Shown: positions 23,355 through 34,235 of the stretch, piece after piece
Layout: the number at the start of each line of letters is the position of its first letter
How positions within the stretch are numbered: the first letter of the stretch is position 1
NCBI GenBank assembly: GCA_021527695.1
Contig: JAKFAO010000002.1
Location: forward strand, 2,232,501 to 2,296,500
Length of the DNA: 64,000 nt
Direction: 5' to 3'
DNA from: Naematelia aurantialba
Taxonomy: Eukaryota; Basidiomycota; Tremellomycetes; Tremellales; Naemateliaceae
The notes under the pieces: model-generated
What the model was told of the DNA's origin: nothing
Database searches by the model: none
Seen by the model: only the letters and a program-made list of their open reading frames with translations
Translations under genes and position numbers: made by a program

Positions 23355-23717
23355 CCTTCCACCTATACACGGCCTTCTTCAACGTGTGCACAAGCAGTTT
23401 ACAGCAAGAGAACCAGCGTCGCCTGGTCGCGAGAGATGAAAGATGAGAATGTGCAGTGATCGTCCAAAAGGTAGATCAACCTCCACTCGGCCACTATCAG
23501 TAATGCCACGTCATTGACTTCCCATTCAATCTAACAGTTCATACTCAAGTGTCCCATTATATAGCCTGGATGAACGTTCTCTCTCCCATCGTATAGATAT
23601 TATACTTACTCCGGATCGCCCCTCATGCCCCTTACTTTGGGCTTTTCTGGTCTGGTCTAATCTGCCTCGTCTGCTTTCATCCAATCGCTCAGGCGAGCCA
23701 TCTACGACTTTTGTCCT
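23355..23717. other. Short intergenic region
   Basis: It is the PUB gene promoter and the 3' flank of the phosphatase gene. It is AT-richer than the surroundings. No gene is seen. Confidence 0.6.
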
Positions 23718-26014
23718 CTATGACTTGGGGGCTCGACCGTTGTAGTCGTGGCCCACGACGGCGGTGCTGTGGCAGTCAGCATCAACCCGGCCGTGAACCA
23801 TCGGTCCGCGTGAGACTCACTAGTTGCCAAAGCAGTCGTACTCAAAGTCGATCTCGGCGATACGGTTCTTGAGCGCGGCGAGAACGGTGTCGAACGAGCA
23901 GAGACCATCGGCATCCCATTCGCAGCCGGGGTACGACTGGTCGATGGGGAGGACGGCGTCATTGCTAGAGACACGTATCGTCAGCTGCGAATCCACATTT
24001 TCACCCTCGCACGGCACACATCAGCGCCAGGACTCTCCTCCCCGTGACTGTCCAGACTTTCGCAGGTTGGATGCCCGCGCGCCGAGCCCAAAGAGCCGCA
24101 AGATACACCTGAAAGCAAACGGAATGACGCACATGATGAATCGAATCTGCTTGGATGGGCTCTTGTCCGCACACTCAAGGACCTGAATGACCATGTGGGT
24201 TGCAAATGGCACGACCTGGCTCGCGACAAAGCTGTTCCTGGTTCGCTTGGTAACGTTGACGGGGCCGGACGAGAACAGCCCGGTGAGGTTGAAGGCGGTG
24301 AACGTGTCGAGGAGGACGACCTCGTGCGTCGCGTCGGCATAGATGGACTGGTTGAGCGGGAACGTGACCGAGCTCGAGTCGAGTGTCGAGTTGGTCGTCG
24401 AGTCGTAGGTTGTCAGGGGCGTCTGGTCGAATCGAGCTACAAACTCCTCAAGGTAGCCCTTGCCCTGGGCAGCAGCGACGGGCGAACCGGCACCGTTGTT
24501 GTAGTAGAACGAGATGTCGTAGTAGTCTACCCAAGGACGGCGTCAGCCCCATCCCACTTTCCACAGTCCAGAGGGGGGGATGTTTCATCCACCAGCTGAG
24601 CCGCGCTCTCAGACAACTCACACTCGTAGTTGGCAAAGTCCTCCTCGGTGAAGAGCTTGCAGAAGGACGAGTAGCCAAGTGCGTCGGTCTCGTACGAGCA
24701 GAGCTGGAGCATGGCCACAGCGTCGGTAGGGGTGAGGGTGTATCCCGAGATCTGGGTGTTCAAGCGGTCCAACGTGCCTACGCTAGATCAGCCGCTACCT
24801 GATTCTCATGACAAGCGGGAAAACCCACTGTTGAAGGCGTTGGTGGCGAACTTGGTGGCTGCAGTCGAGCCGAGCGAGCCAGGGGAAGAGTTGGCGTTTG
24901 TGCAGGTCTCGTACGGGGCACCGGTGTTGTTGAGGCCCGAGGTTTCAACGGAGATTTCGATGTTGACCTGATGGAGAGTCAATGTTCTGACACTGCGTTG
25001 TATGTTGAAGTCCAGAGTAGAGACTTACCTGCTCGAGGTATTCGGGGATACCGAAGAAACCAGCGGCAAAGTTCTCGGCGGTCTTGACCTACAGCTATAT
25101 CAGTGATCTGACCACAAAGCAATGCGACAGGAGACACACCATGCGGTCCTGAGACTCGGTCCTGAAGACTGGGAGGGCGCCCTGCTCGGTGAAGTTGTTG
25201 AGGAGCTCCCCGTATTGTTGCCTGAAGGCTACGCCGAGCTCAAAGTTCTGCAGCCGACCAAAGGGGGTGAGCAGCTCTGCGCCAAGCTTGTACGTCCAGG
25301 TGTTGAGGAAGTCGAGGTCACCTTCTGACGACCAGCCGCCGTTCTGCGTCGTGGCGTTGTGGAGGCGGGTGGCAAAGGCTGACGGGGCGGAGCCACTGGT
25401 CGGGTATCGCGCACCGTGGCGGTACAGCAGGTGCACTTGGGTGATCGAGCACTGGTCAGGGAGGAGGGGCGAGGCGTCGCTCAGGCCGTAGAACGAAGAC
25501 GGGACAGAGTACCAGGGCGCCAAGTTGCCCCAGTACTTGAAGATGTCAAACTCGGTGGACGAAATGTCCCCGCTGGGTTCGTCGGCTACCAAGGGGAAGT
25601 TTTGCGCAGCCCCCCAGTTGTAGGCGTACGTTGCGGCAGTCTGGATAGCGGCGGGCTCGACACCAGTGGCCGTAGTGGCAGCGTAGCCGACCTCGGTCTC
25701 GTTGGGGAACTCGGCCGTGTTGACGGAAGCTACGAGCATTGAGTCGTGCACAAGGGGTTCAGAGAGAGGAACGGCGATAGGAGGGCGAGGGGGAGTGAAC
25801 GGTTGGGAGAAGAGGGCGAGGGGGAAGGGAATCCAGCGCTTTCACAGTCGAACAGGATGGGGAATGGCGAGGAAGGGTTAACGAACTCACTGCCGGTAGG
25901 AGGGTAGACATCCGAGGTGGTCGAGCCAGCGTCTGCGGAAGCCGTCGCTCGCTTGATCGGGTTGGCCGATGCAAGAAGCGGGAGGAGCACGAACAGAGCG
26001 GTGGCGGGCAGCAT
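23718..26014 (-). CDS. Secreted histidine acid phosphatase / phytase-like
   Basis: Predicted extracellular phosphatase releasing phosphate from phytate or other esters. Eight exons give 551 aa: 26014-25891, 25729-25140, 25088-25029, 24967-24829, 24777-24622, 24526-24133, 23964-23821 and 23766-23718. A signal peptide (LFVLLPLLASA) is followed by a KR site. The catalytic loop RHGARYPT is near residues 145-152, with several N-glycosylation sequons around it. Family members usually have HD as the C-terminal proton donor motif; here the matching place reads DATHEVV (about 424-425), so HE replaces HD. Paired cysteines near the C-terminus and a final exon giving NYTAVVGHDYNGR match secreted fungal members. 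The last exon was added because a GTGAGT donor overlaps the apparent stop at 23820. The start was placed at the signal peptide, not an upstream in-frame ATG in leader sequence. Confidence 0.92.
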
Positions 26015-27041
26015 CTTGTGCTTGTGCTTGTGCTTGAGTGAGAACGACGACGACGACGACAGCGGGTGGTTAGAACCTGGGGGGGGGGGCAAGGAGTAGA
26101 CGGGGGCTGCATGACTGATCGCTGCAGACTTTTTATACCTACGAGTCTACTGTGCATGTCCCGCACAGAGTGGGGCCGCTACACGTGCGTTCCAAGCCTC
26201 TATCGGCCAGGAATCCGGTAGCTCCAGCACGGCATCTACGAAGCATGCGCCAGAAGCCAGTACTTGCTTCTTCACCTTTCGGTGAGGGCATCCAAGGAAG
26301 GGAACGGGAGATCGAGGGTTGAGCACATTGCATTATCGATAAACGTGCATCGGGTTCATCCGCGCTTAACCAGCTTCCCGTTTGCCTTGCCAGCGACGGA
26401 GAATTCCACAGCGAGCACCGACACGAGCCGCGCCAGTTCCCCAAAATCGAAGGATGCAAGGAATCGGGGGTCAGGCAGGAGAGGAACGTGCTTGCGACGA
26501 CGAGTTGGGATACGCTTGGCCGATCAGAATACCGGGGCCAGCGTGTCCCTTGCGGCAACCGGCACGGGTTTGGCTTCGAGCCATCGTGTCCCTTCGGCGA
26601 GCTTTAGACTCTAGCTCCGGGACATGCCATGGGTCCACTACGCTCGTTGGCGACTTTGACCTGGTGGTTGCCGACCCAACTAGTGCGTTACAAACTAGTG
26701 CTGCTCGACCGGCTCGTCGGGACGGCTGCTTCCAACACTGCATTCGTTCTCCCTTGTTCCCAGAGTCTGATGGTAGGTAGTCACAGACCGCTCCAGGGAT
26801 CGGTGCGCCGCCCCGTTCGGCCGACGTAGATCGTGCGAGTCCACGTATATCAGGGACAAGCCAAGATTCTTGCTCAAATGAGAATAGAAACGTGGACGCA
26901 AAGTGGCAGTTTCACGAGTGGCTGCATCGTCTTGCATCTTTCCTCCGAGTTACCAAGCCTAAGGGTCGCTCGACTAGACCATACAGTACTGCACAGATTT
27001 ACCCTTTGTACGCCGTGCCTTTCCCGGCCCACTGCAGCGGC
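26015..27041. other. Phosphatase promoter and 3' flank of the sugar transporter
   Basis: One kilobase without a supported gene. It holds a CACGTG at 26182-26187 and otherwise mixed-composition sequence with only short, unconvincing ORFs. Confidence 0.55.
26182..26187. promoter_or_regulatory. CACGTG E-box, possible phosphate-response site
   Basis: The hexamer is about 170 nt upstream of the phytase-like start. Pho4-type bHLH factors bind CACGTG in yeast phosphatase promoters. The same hexamer occurs elsewhere in the window, so this is only suggestive. Confidence 0.3.
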
Positions 27042-29004
27042 CTACATATCGGCGGCAGCGAGTGCCTCGCGCTCCCGCTTGGCGCGCTCTCTGGCCGCTC
27101 GTGCCAGCTCGAAACTTGTCCTCTTTGGGTTCTTCGAGTCAAAGATCTCGTCCATGTCCTCGAGCGAGAGCCGCTTGGTCTCGACGACAAACAGCCAGAC
27201 CACAATGATTCCCACAATGTCCCATGCGAAGAAGATGAGATATGCTGGGACGATGGTCAGCATCGACGCCTGTCAGTGAAAAGAGGAGCGAGGATGGGCT
27301 CACTCTTCCAGCCGATGGCAGCAAGGGCAGGAGGGAGACCAAACGTATTGATGCAGGAAACGGCGCTGGTAACCCATCCCTGGAGGGCGAGACCCTTTGC
27401 TCGATTCTCAAACGAAAGCACTTCGGCAGGGTAAAGCGCCTGGAGTGGAGTCCAGCCAAACGAGAAGAAGACCATGAACAAGACTAGCTTGTCAGTGTCG
27501 GATTCCAAGAGTGCACACGTCGCACTACTCACAGATGAATGAGATGCCGGCATTGGCCCGCATCGAGTTTTGCTCGCCCGACGGAGACAACAGGCCAGAC
27601 ACGATGGCCATGCCCAGCATGCACGACACGGTCGAGAAGAGCATGAGCTTGCGGCGCCCGACGTGGTCGATGATCGATGTGCCCGACAGAGCACCGATGA
27701 ACGAAGTGACCGAGTTGACAAAGTTGAGCACACGCTGACGGTCGGGCGAGACGATCCCAGCCTGCTGTAGCAGCACAGGCAAGAAATCTGTCGCCACTCA
27801 TCAGTCCTGAGGCGTCCACGTTGTATCTTGCACGAGATGGCTCACATGTGATCAGCCCATTGCCACTCAACTGGCCCCAGCACGAGACTATAGCGCATAG
27901 TCCAAAGCGGTAGCGGCTCGCAGCGGTACGGAAGAGGGCACGAAAGTCCCAAAAGCGCTTATCGGCGCCAGACAAGTCGATGTTGATTTCGATTTCCTGG
28001 ATCTCGAGCTTGATCAGAGGGGAATTCACGTCGTTGTCCCGCGAGTGCAGGTTGGCAAGCGTCCGTATCGCTTTGTCCGTGTGCCGTCGCGAGTACAGCC
28101 TAGAGACATTAGCGAGCTGACAAACAGTGATCCGTCCACATGGTCAGACGGGTGATCTGCACTCACCAGCGGGGCGACTCGGGGAGGAGGAGGACAAAGG
28201 CGATGTTGATTACTGCTGGGGCACACTGGATGAGAATAGGCGTCCTCCACGACCACTCGCTTGCCATTCTGCCGAACGGAATCGCCACTCCGGAAGCGAG
28301 GATCTGGCCGACATAGTAAAACGAGTTGAGTAGCCCCATCCAGCGGCCGCGTGTTGCCGGGCTGGTGATTTCGGCCATGTACGACTTGGCCGACGTGCTG
28401 GCAGTGGTACATCCGAGGCCGGTGAGGAAGCGCCCGCCGATGAACATGCTCTTGTTACGTGCTAGCGCGGTGACGAGCGCGCCTGTGACGAGTACCATGT
28501 TGCCGACCAGCATGGTCCACCGTCGACCGACCCTGTCAGGCAGGTAGGATGCGGGAAAGAACGCGACGACCTGGCCGACCGTGTAGATACCAAACACGAT
28601 ACCCGTCTTGGATCCGGCAGAGCTCAGGCCAAAGTACTGCTGGTACTGCGTCATAGAGTTGACACTGGACATGATCGTGCCGTCAAAGCCTAGTCGGCCG
28701 TGAGCCTCTGATCACTCTGCCGCCATGACACAAGCTCAAAAGCGCAAGACTCACCATTGTCACCGGAACACATGCAGGTGACCAGGACGTAACAGAGGAA
28801 CACGAGGTAACGCCAGCTTGCGAGTGGCAAGCCTGGATCGGCCTTCTGAGCCAGTTGCAGGGCCGTCGCCCGGTCCTCTGCCGACATCTGCTGGACATCG
28901 CGGTCTAGCGTCGCCTTGATCGGTACGTCGACATGCTCGATATCTGCTCCAAACGGTTTCTGATCCACCCCATACATCACGTTGCTGTCTTTTCTGAACG
29001 ACAT
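27042..29004 (-). CDS. MFS sugar transporter (sugar porter family)
   Basis: Predicted plasma-membrane sugar importer, 554 aa in six exons: 29004-28755, 28689-28167, 28099-27846, 27787-27533, 27483-27304 and 27244-27042. Sugar-porter signatures are clear: PDRVGRRW after helix 2, GRFLTGLGC, PESPRW at the end of helix 6, DHVGRRK in the second half and VETKRLSLEDMD after helix 12. Twelve membrane segments can be traced. The layout resembles fungal lactose/cellobiose-type permeases, but specificity is not readable. The last intron acceptor (GTCCCAG at 27250-27245) was chosen because the nearer CAG breaks frame. It is divergent from YAE1. With the GH1 enzyme elsewhere in the window it suits uptake of plant sugars, an inference only. 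Confidence 0.93.
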
Positions 29005-29779
29005 GTCGACGTTGACAGTGCACTGAGGCGTGACAGACAGCCTGCAAACGGTACGGGTACAACGACGAAAGAGCTGGGTCGGTGTCAGATTGCACCTCTA
29101 ATGACCCCCCCCCCCACTCTCGCGATCGACCAACGGGCCGTGAAACGCCGGCTACGTGGTTGGTCAACTGACGCGGATGTGGTTGCCAAGACATCCGCCA
29201 GGTAGCAAATTCCCCGCTGGATTGGGAGGATCACACGCAGAAGCCCAGTTGATACGAGTTAAGCTTTTGGTGCGGGGTCACGATGGGGGAATGGGGCCGA
29301 GCCGCGGGTTCTCGGCAGGTCAGGCAGGCAACGCAGGTCGAGCAGAGCGGCCCCATCTAGCGGTGCTCGGCACATAAAGGGTGGGGTAGGCTGGGTGCGG
29401 GGGGTAGGAATTATCCCGTGTATGCGGTTTACTGTCGTATCCTGTGTGTCGTACTTGGCAGCCTAGGATGCGTCGGAGCTCGGCCCATTGGACCGGGAGT
29501 ACGAGTGGGAAGAGGAGCGAGTGATAGGATTATTGCGACAAAAGCTGAATCATCTCATAATGTAATGCGGCACGTAGGCGCGCCCCCCTAGGAGATGGCG
29601 CACGATCGTACAGCTCGCCGCGACGGGTTTGAACAGCACACGCATGCTCCAGTTGAAAGCACGCAGCGGGATGGACCTGCGAGCACGGAGTGTGAGATAG
29701 GCGCTCCAAGCTGTGAGATAGGCGCGCATAATTTGGCGCGCCTAGAGTGACACCATGTACTTTGCAGATTTCCCGGGAC
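29005..29779. other. Divergent promoter region
   Basis: This is shared by the sugar transporter (-) and YAE1 (+). It has a C run at about 29107-29115, several GGCGCGCC-like motifs and a 14-nt direct repeat (29691 and 29712). No gene seen. Confidence 0.55.
29691..29725. repeat. 14-nt direct repeat upstream of YAE1
   Basis: TGTGAGATAGGCGC occurs at 29691-29704 and 29712-29725, 55-90 nt before the YAE1 start codon. It could be a duplicated promoter or leader element. Confidence 0.7.
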
Positions 29780-30426
29780 ATGGAGATGCTCGATAGAATG
29801 GACGGCGACAGCGACGACGACTTTTTCGCTTCCCCCACCCATGCCCATCTCCAAGGCTCGGCCGCGGATCCTGTCGTGCAGCAGGAATACGCCAGACTCT
29901 CGACGCGGTACTCTGATGTAGGTGCTGTGTCTATTCATGACGGCCAGTATCAGCTAACGTCCTTCAGGCGGGCTACAGAGAAGGAATCACCGATGGCAAG
30001 CTCGCGACTCTGCAGCAAGGCTTTGATGCCGGCTTCGCGCTGGCCGTAGCGCCTTCTCGCCGCCTCGGACGAATTCGGGGACGCGCGAATGCGCTGCTCG
30101 CCCATCTCACCAGCACTTGCACCCTCCCTTCCACTTCGCCCGACGTCGGCCCCCTCATCGACGCTGTAAGGGACCTTGTGGGCGATGCTGCCCAGGTGAC
30201 GCGGGACCGCGTCCTCCCCGTCGACGAGGAGCGCGAGGCGCACGAGAAGGAGGAACACGCCGATGAGCCGTTCACCCTGGATCCCACCGACGAGCGTCAG
30301 ATGGACGACCTGCAAGGCGCGTTGAGCGCTCTGGGTGCGAAGACCGAGGCGGGAAAGCGGGAGGAAGCGCTGTTGGAGGAGCTCGAGAGGCGATTACACG
30401 AGATCGAGCACAGGCTCTTTGGGTGA
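29780..30426 (+). CDS. YAE1: Yae1, ABCE1/Rli1 maturation factor subunit
   Basis: Two exons (29780-29917, 29968-30426) give 198 aa. An acidic N-terminus (DGDSDDDFF) precedes the Yae1 helical repeat region: GYREGITDGK followed by LQQGFDAGF, the deca-GX3 motif typical of Yae1/Lto1 proteins. In yeast, Yae1 with Lto1 is an adaptor that brings Rli1/ABCE1 to the cytosolic iron-sulfur targeting complex; that role is assumed here by family. The C-terminal half is charged and helical (EALLEELERRLHEIE). The start was taken at the ATG giving MEMLDRM. The intron falls just before the GYREG motif. Confidence 0.88.
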
Positions 30427-30705
30427 CAGCGCCGTACCAAGGTCCTCTGGATTATCACCATGTAGAGCAACGAGACCCGCTCAACCGCCATACCATGCAT
30501 TTTTATACCCGCGCTGCATATTGCGCCGTGGCGCTTGCCGATCTCGGCACCAACTATGTCATATCATGGCCGGCTGTCTATGTCATTGGCTGATCATCTG
30601 ATAATACTAAGGATGGCTAATCAAGGATGCTAATTATCTGATAATACAAAACGGAGACGAGCGAGCGAATTGGTCGTCTCAGTGACACTTTTACCCGTGG
30701 GACAT

Positions 30706-32976
30706 TTATACCTCCCTGCCGTCTGGTAGCTTCTCGTCGAGCTCCTCTCCGCCCATAGTCTTGCGGTGGTCGTTGACGCTGTCACGCCTGTACAACCACG
30801 TCGCCAGTGGGATCGTGATGAGGGACAGGGCGATCCAGCCGAGCAGGATGCCGATGTTGCGCCCGAGCTCGTTCTTGGTGTTGAAGATGATGGTGCGCAC
30901 GGCGCGCCCGACATTGTAAAACGGCATGGCGAGGCCGTATCGGTATATCCACGGTTGGAGGTCGTGTGGCAAGGTTGCAACGCTACATGCGTGAGCGTCA
31001 TGACGTGCGGGGTCGGGGAGAAGGATAGCGCACCTGACGTTGACGATGATGAGCGGAATCAAGAAAAAGGCCATGAACTTGGGTCCGAGGATGGTAATGG
31101 CGAATTCCGTGGCGAGACCGACGCTAGCCATGCCGAGGAAGAGCACAAACCACCACATGAAGAAACCGCCTCCGTAGGTGAAGTGCGCGCCAAACTTGAC
31201 CTTGAAGGGCAGGCTGACCATGGCAAAGGAGAACGAGAGGACGATATAGATCGTCAGAGGGCGCAGGAGCCGGTACGCAATGTACGCTCGTGTTGTCAGG
31301 AATGGCGAGCTGCACGACAAGATGGATCAGCGTGTGACCCATCGGGACAAACGAGAAGACCCAAAGTGGACGGTCGAGTTGGAGCGGGCAGCAGGCAGGA
31401 AGCGCCAAGCTCCACGCAGGAAGCAGGCAGCAGGGGATGTGAGGTGGGACAGCGAGAACTCGGACGGCAGCTCACATGATCTCGCGACACGCGTTGTTGG
31501 CCATCGTGATGATGAAAGCAAAGATGAGCATGTAGATGAGGCCGACGAGGGTGATGGCGGCTGCGACGGGCTGGTTGTATGGCCGGACGTTGTTGAGCGT
31601 GAAATAGACGGGACTCGTGATGGTCGTCGGCGCAGTGGCGAGAAGCGAGATGGCAGTCTCATTGCCTGCATTCGCCGAGAGACTATGCACGTCAGGCGCG
31701 TCTCTTTGACAACAAGGACAGCTTCGAGGCCACTTACTACTGCGCGTTGCTTTCCGCACCGACTTGGCCGCAGATCGCACCCAGCGCGCGCTGCATATAA
31801 GGCAGCAGGTAGTTGCCGGTTGCCGTCTCCTGCCTCGCCTGCGAGTAGTAGACCTGCACGACCTCGCTGCCGTTATAGCTCGAGTTGCCGATCTGGCGTG
31901 CCGTCTGCAGCGCGGCCGTCGCCCCTGCAGAAATGACAATCGACGCCCACGCCCCCTCCTCGACCACATCGTGCGACACGTCGTCGCTGGTCGGCAACTC
32001 GGACGGCGACGTCGTAAAGTACTTTAGGTTAGTCTGGGCCAACTACAAAAGGACACATGTCAGCTCAGATTCGTCCAGTGTAATTTACACGACGTCCAGG
32101 CGCAGACGTACCAGGGCCGTGGAGATCTGACTCCCAAGCGTCGACCCATCTCGATCGATCACACGGACCGTCAGCTTGTTGGTGTATCGGTCGCTCTTCC
32201 ACACTGCGGCCCGAGTTAGTCACTGCTTAGCCGGAGGGGTGGTATTCATGGGGCTCATGGCGAAGGGGCGGCTGCACGGCCCATTGACTGAACATGCCAA
32301 GAGTGTGTGCGGGCCACCAAGACTCACGGGAACCCCAGTACACGGGGAGACAGCACCACATGACAATGATCGACAGAACGGTGAGCAGGCCCAAGATCTG
32401 GATGACAACCTTGCGGAATGGCGCCATCTGAGGGGAAAAGACTGCGGCAAGTCAGCAGTGGCAGTGGTCTTGTGACCTCGAGGCAATGCAGTCTACGGCA
32501 CACGCACAGCTATACGCAAACTTGTCAAGCTTGTGGCCGGCTGGGTGTCCGCCTGGTCCGCCTGGTCCACCGGGCCCGCCGGGCGCTGCTGGCGCTACTG
32601 TTCCTGCGGCGCTCACCGAGGCATTCGCGGGAGCGGGTGTGGTGGTTCTGGTGACGTGATGACTGTCGACCGAGACTGCCGATGTCGACCCGTGCACGAG
32701 GTTTGCCTGGCTTTCCGCGGCGACTCTGTACATGTGGCCGCGGGGCGTGTGGGCGCCTACCGCTGCTGCTGCCGGCCCGAGGTCGGTTGCGTTGCGCTCT
32801 TCGGGCGAGGTGGGCGTGCGGCCCAGCGGGTGGAACGCCACGTCGAGCGCGCCGTCCTCCGTCATGGGCGGGGACGCATCGGGCACATGGGCATGTCTCG
32901 ACGGCGACCGGAGCCGCCTGATGGACGTCGCGGACAACGACCGCAATGAGCGCGCGGGCGAACGGGACTCAGACAT
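30706..32976 (-). CDS. DUF3533 membrane protein, SNG1 family
   Basis: Seven exons give 579 aa: 32976-32508, 32441-32328, 32203-32112, 32042-31738, 31682-31476, 31309-31034 and 30982-30706. The cytosolic N-terminus is long and Ser/Arg-rich with a run of GGP repeats. One membrane helix (LGLLTVLSIIVMW) leads to an external domain with several N-x-S/T sites. Five or six further helices follow, including PFYNVGRAVRTI and ILLGWIALSLI. This order matches yeast Sng1, linked to nitrosoguanidine resistance and membrane lipid asymmetry; the true activity of the family is not settled. Acceptors in introns 1 and 5 were placed by frame and hydrophobicity. The gene is tail to tail with YAE1. Confidence 0.87.
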
Positions 32977-34235
32977 GGTGCGAGATTTTGTCTTCTTTCC
33001 ACTCCCTCGCCGAGTACGTTATGCTAGCCGCTCAGGGGCGCCTTGTGTATACTATGTGCCTTTATGTTGTGGGTGAGAGCTCTGGCCAGCTGTGGCAAGA
33101 GAGAGAACGAGCGTGTGTGGCAAGAGGATAAGATAGCAGAGGCGGTCACCCCGCTGACCAACAGAAATATATACTCTCACGCCCCCGTGACTTACATCGG
33201 CACAAACGCTTTAGTCAGACCGCCTTACTCAATCCTCAAAATAATAATGTCGCAAATCGGGATCTGTCTATTGGAACCACTTGGCGGTCTTTCCCCCCCG
33301 GGCTTCACCGAGTGGCGTCGTGTGCTCTTGGCTCACCCCTTCTCCCTCTTGGGCGTATCCTCGCGTCTAACCAGCCTCGGACGCCGAGTCAAACTCACCA
33401 CGAAACAATCCTGCCACTTTTGTCAACAGGTCCCAAAAGTGTAAAGAAAATCAGGTCACCCGTTATTTCCTCCGCCGACGTATGAGGCAATCGCCCTCGG
33501 CCGCGTCCTCCTCCTCTCGGCCTTGCGGGAACCTGCCCCTCTGCATTCGCAGAGCTACGGCTGCCGGTGATGCAGGCCGCCGTTCAAGAGCTCCAAAGTT
33601 TCGGGAATGAAAGCTCCGGCGCGGCGAGGCGTCACCGCTCTGAGCGGTCAATCGTCCCCGCAGATGGATCAATCAGTCATCATGCCATCATCCAGCTGGT
33701 CAAGCGTGTCACCTTCTCCATCAAGGACGGGGGGGTCAAGGGCCGATTCTGTGCCATCATGGACTGGTCATGCTTTGTAATGCACACACCCAACACAACC
33801 AGCAACGCCACGTAACAACGCACTAACCCGCTCTTTCCCAGCAAACCCAATGATATTGCATCTACAATATTCAAAACATGTACAACGGATTCCTAGATAT
33901 GTTCCTACGAGAGCCCAAATATCGCACAAGTCCCCCCCCCAAAAAAAAGTGGAATACTCGACAGCCGTTTCAACATCACCCCGGTAATGTATCCCGCAAT
34001 GTCCATGAGATCCTTCACTGAGCCTTTGTAATCACATCTCCCGCCTGATTTGGCCAGATACCACGATCCTCCTCACCATCCTCTATCCGCGCGGCACTGC
34101 TCTCTCGCCGAGCCAGACGTCGTAGGCGCCTATGGGCTTCTTGCTAGCTTCCAGCTCTCGGCACGACTCGTGTCGTCGACTCTTCCGACTTGGTTACCGC
34201 TGATTCAGCCGGCTCCCTCGGTGCATGTCTGACAA
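32977..34235. other. Intergenic region
   Basis: This is the promoter side of the DUF3533 gene and the 3' flank of the homeodomain gene. It has several homopolymer C or A runs (for example near 33935) and only short ORFs without support. Confidence 0.55.

Noticed and set aside
30766..31936. Overlapping plus-strand ORFs of 237 and 218 codons
   Set aside because: They are antisense to exons and introns of the DUF3533 membrane protein gene. Charged low-complexity translation is typical of shadows.
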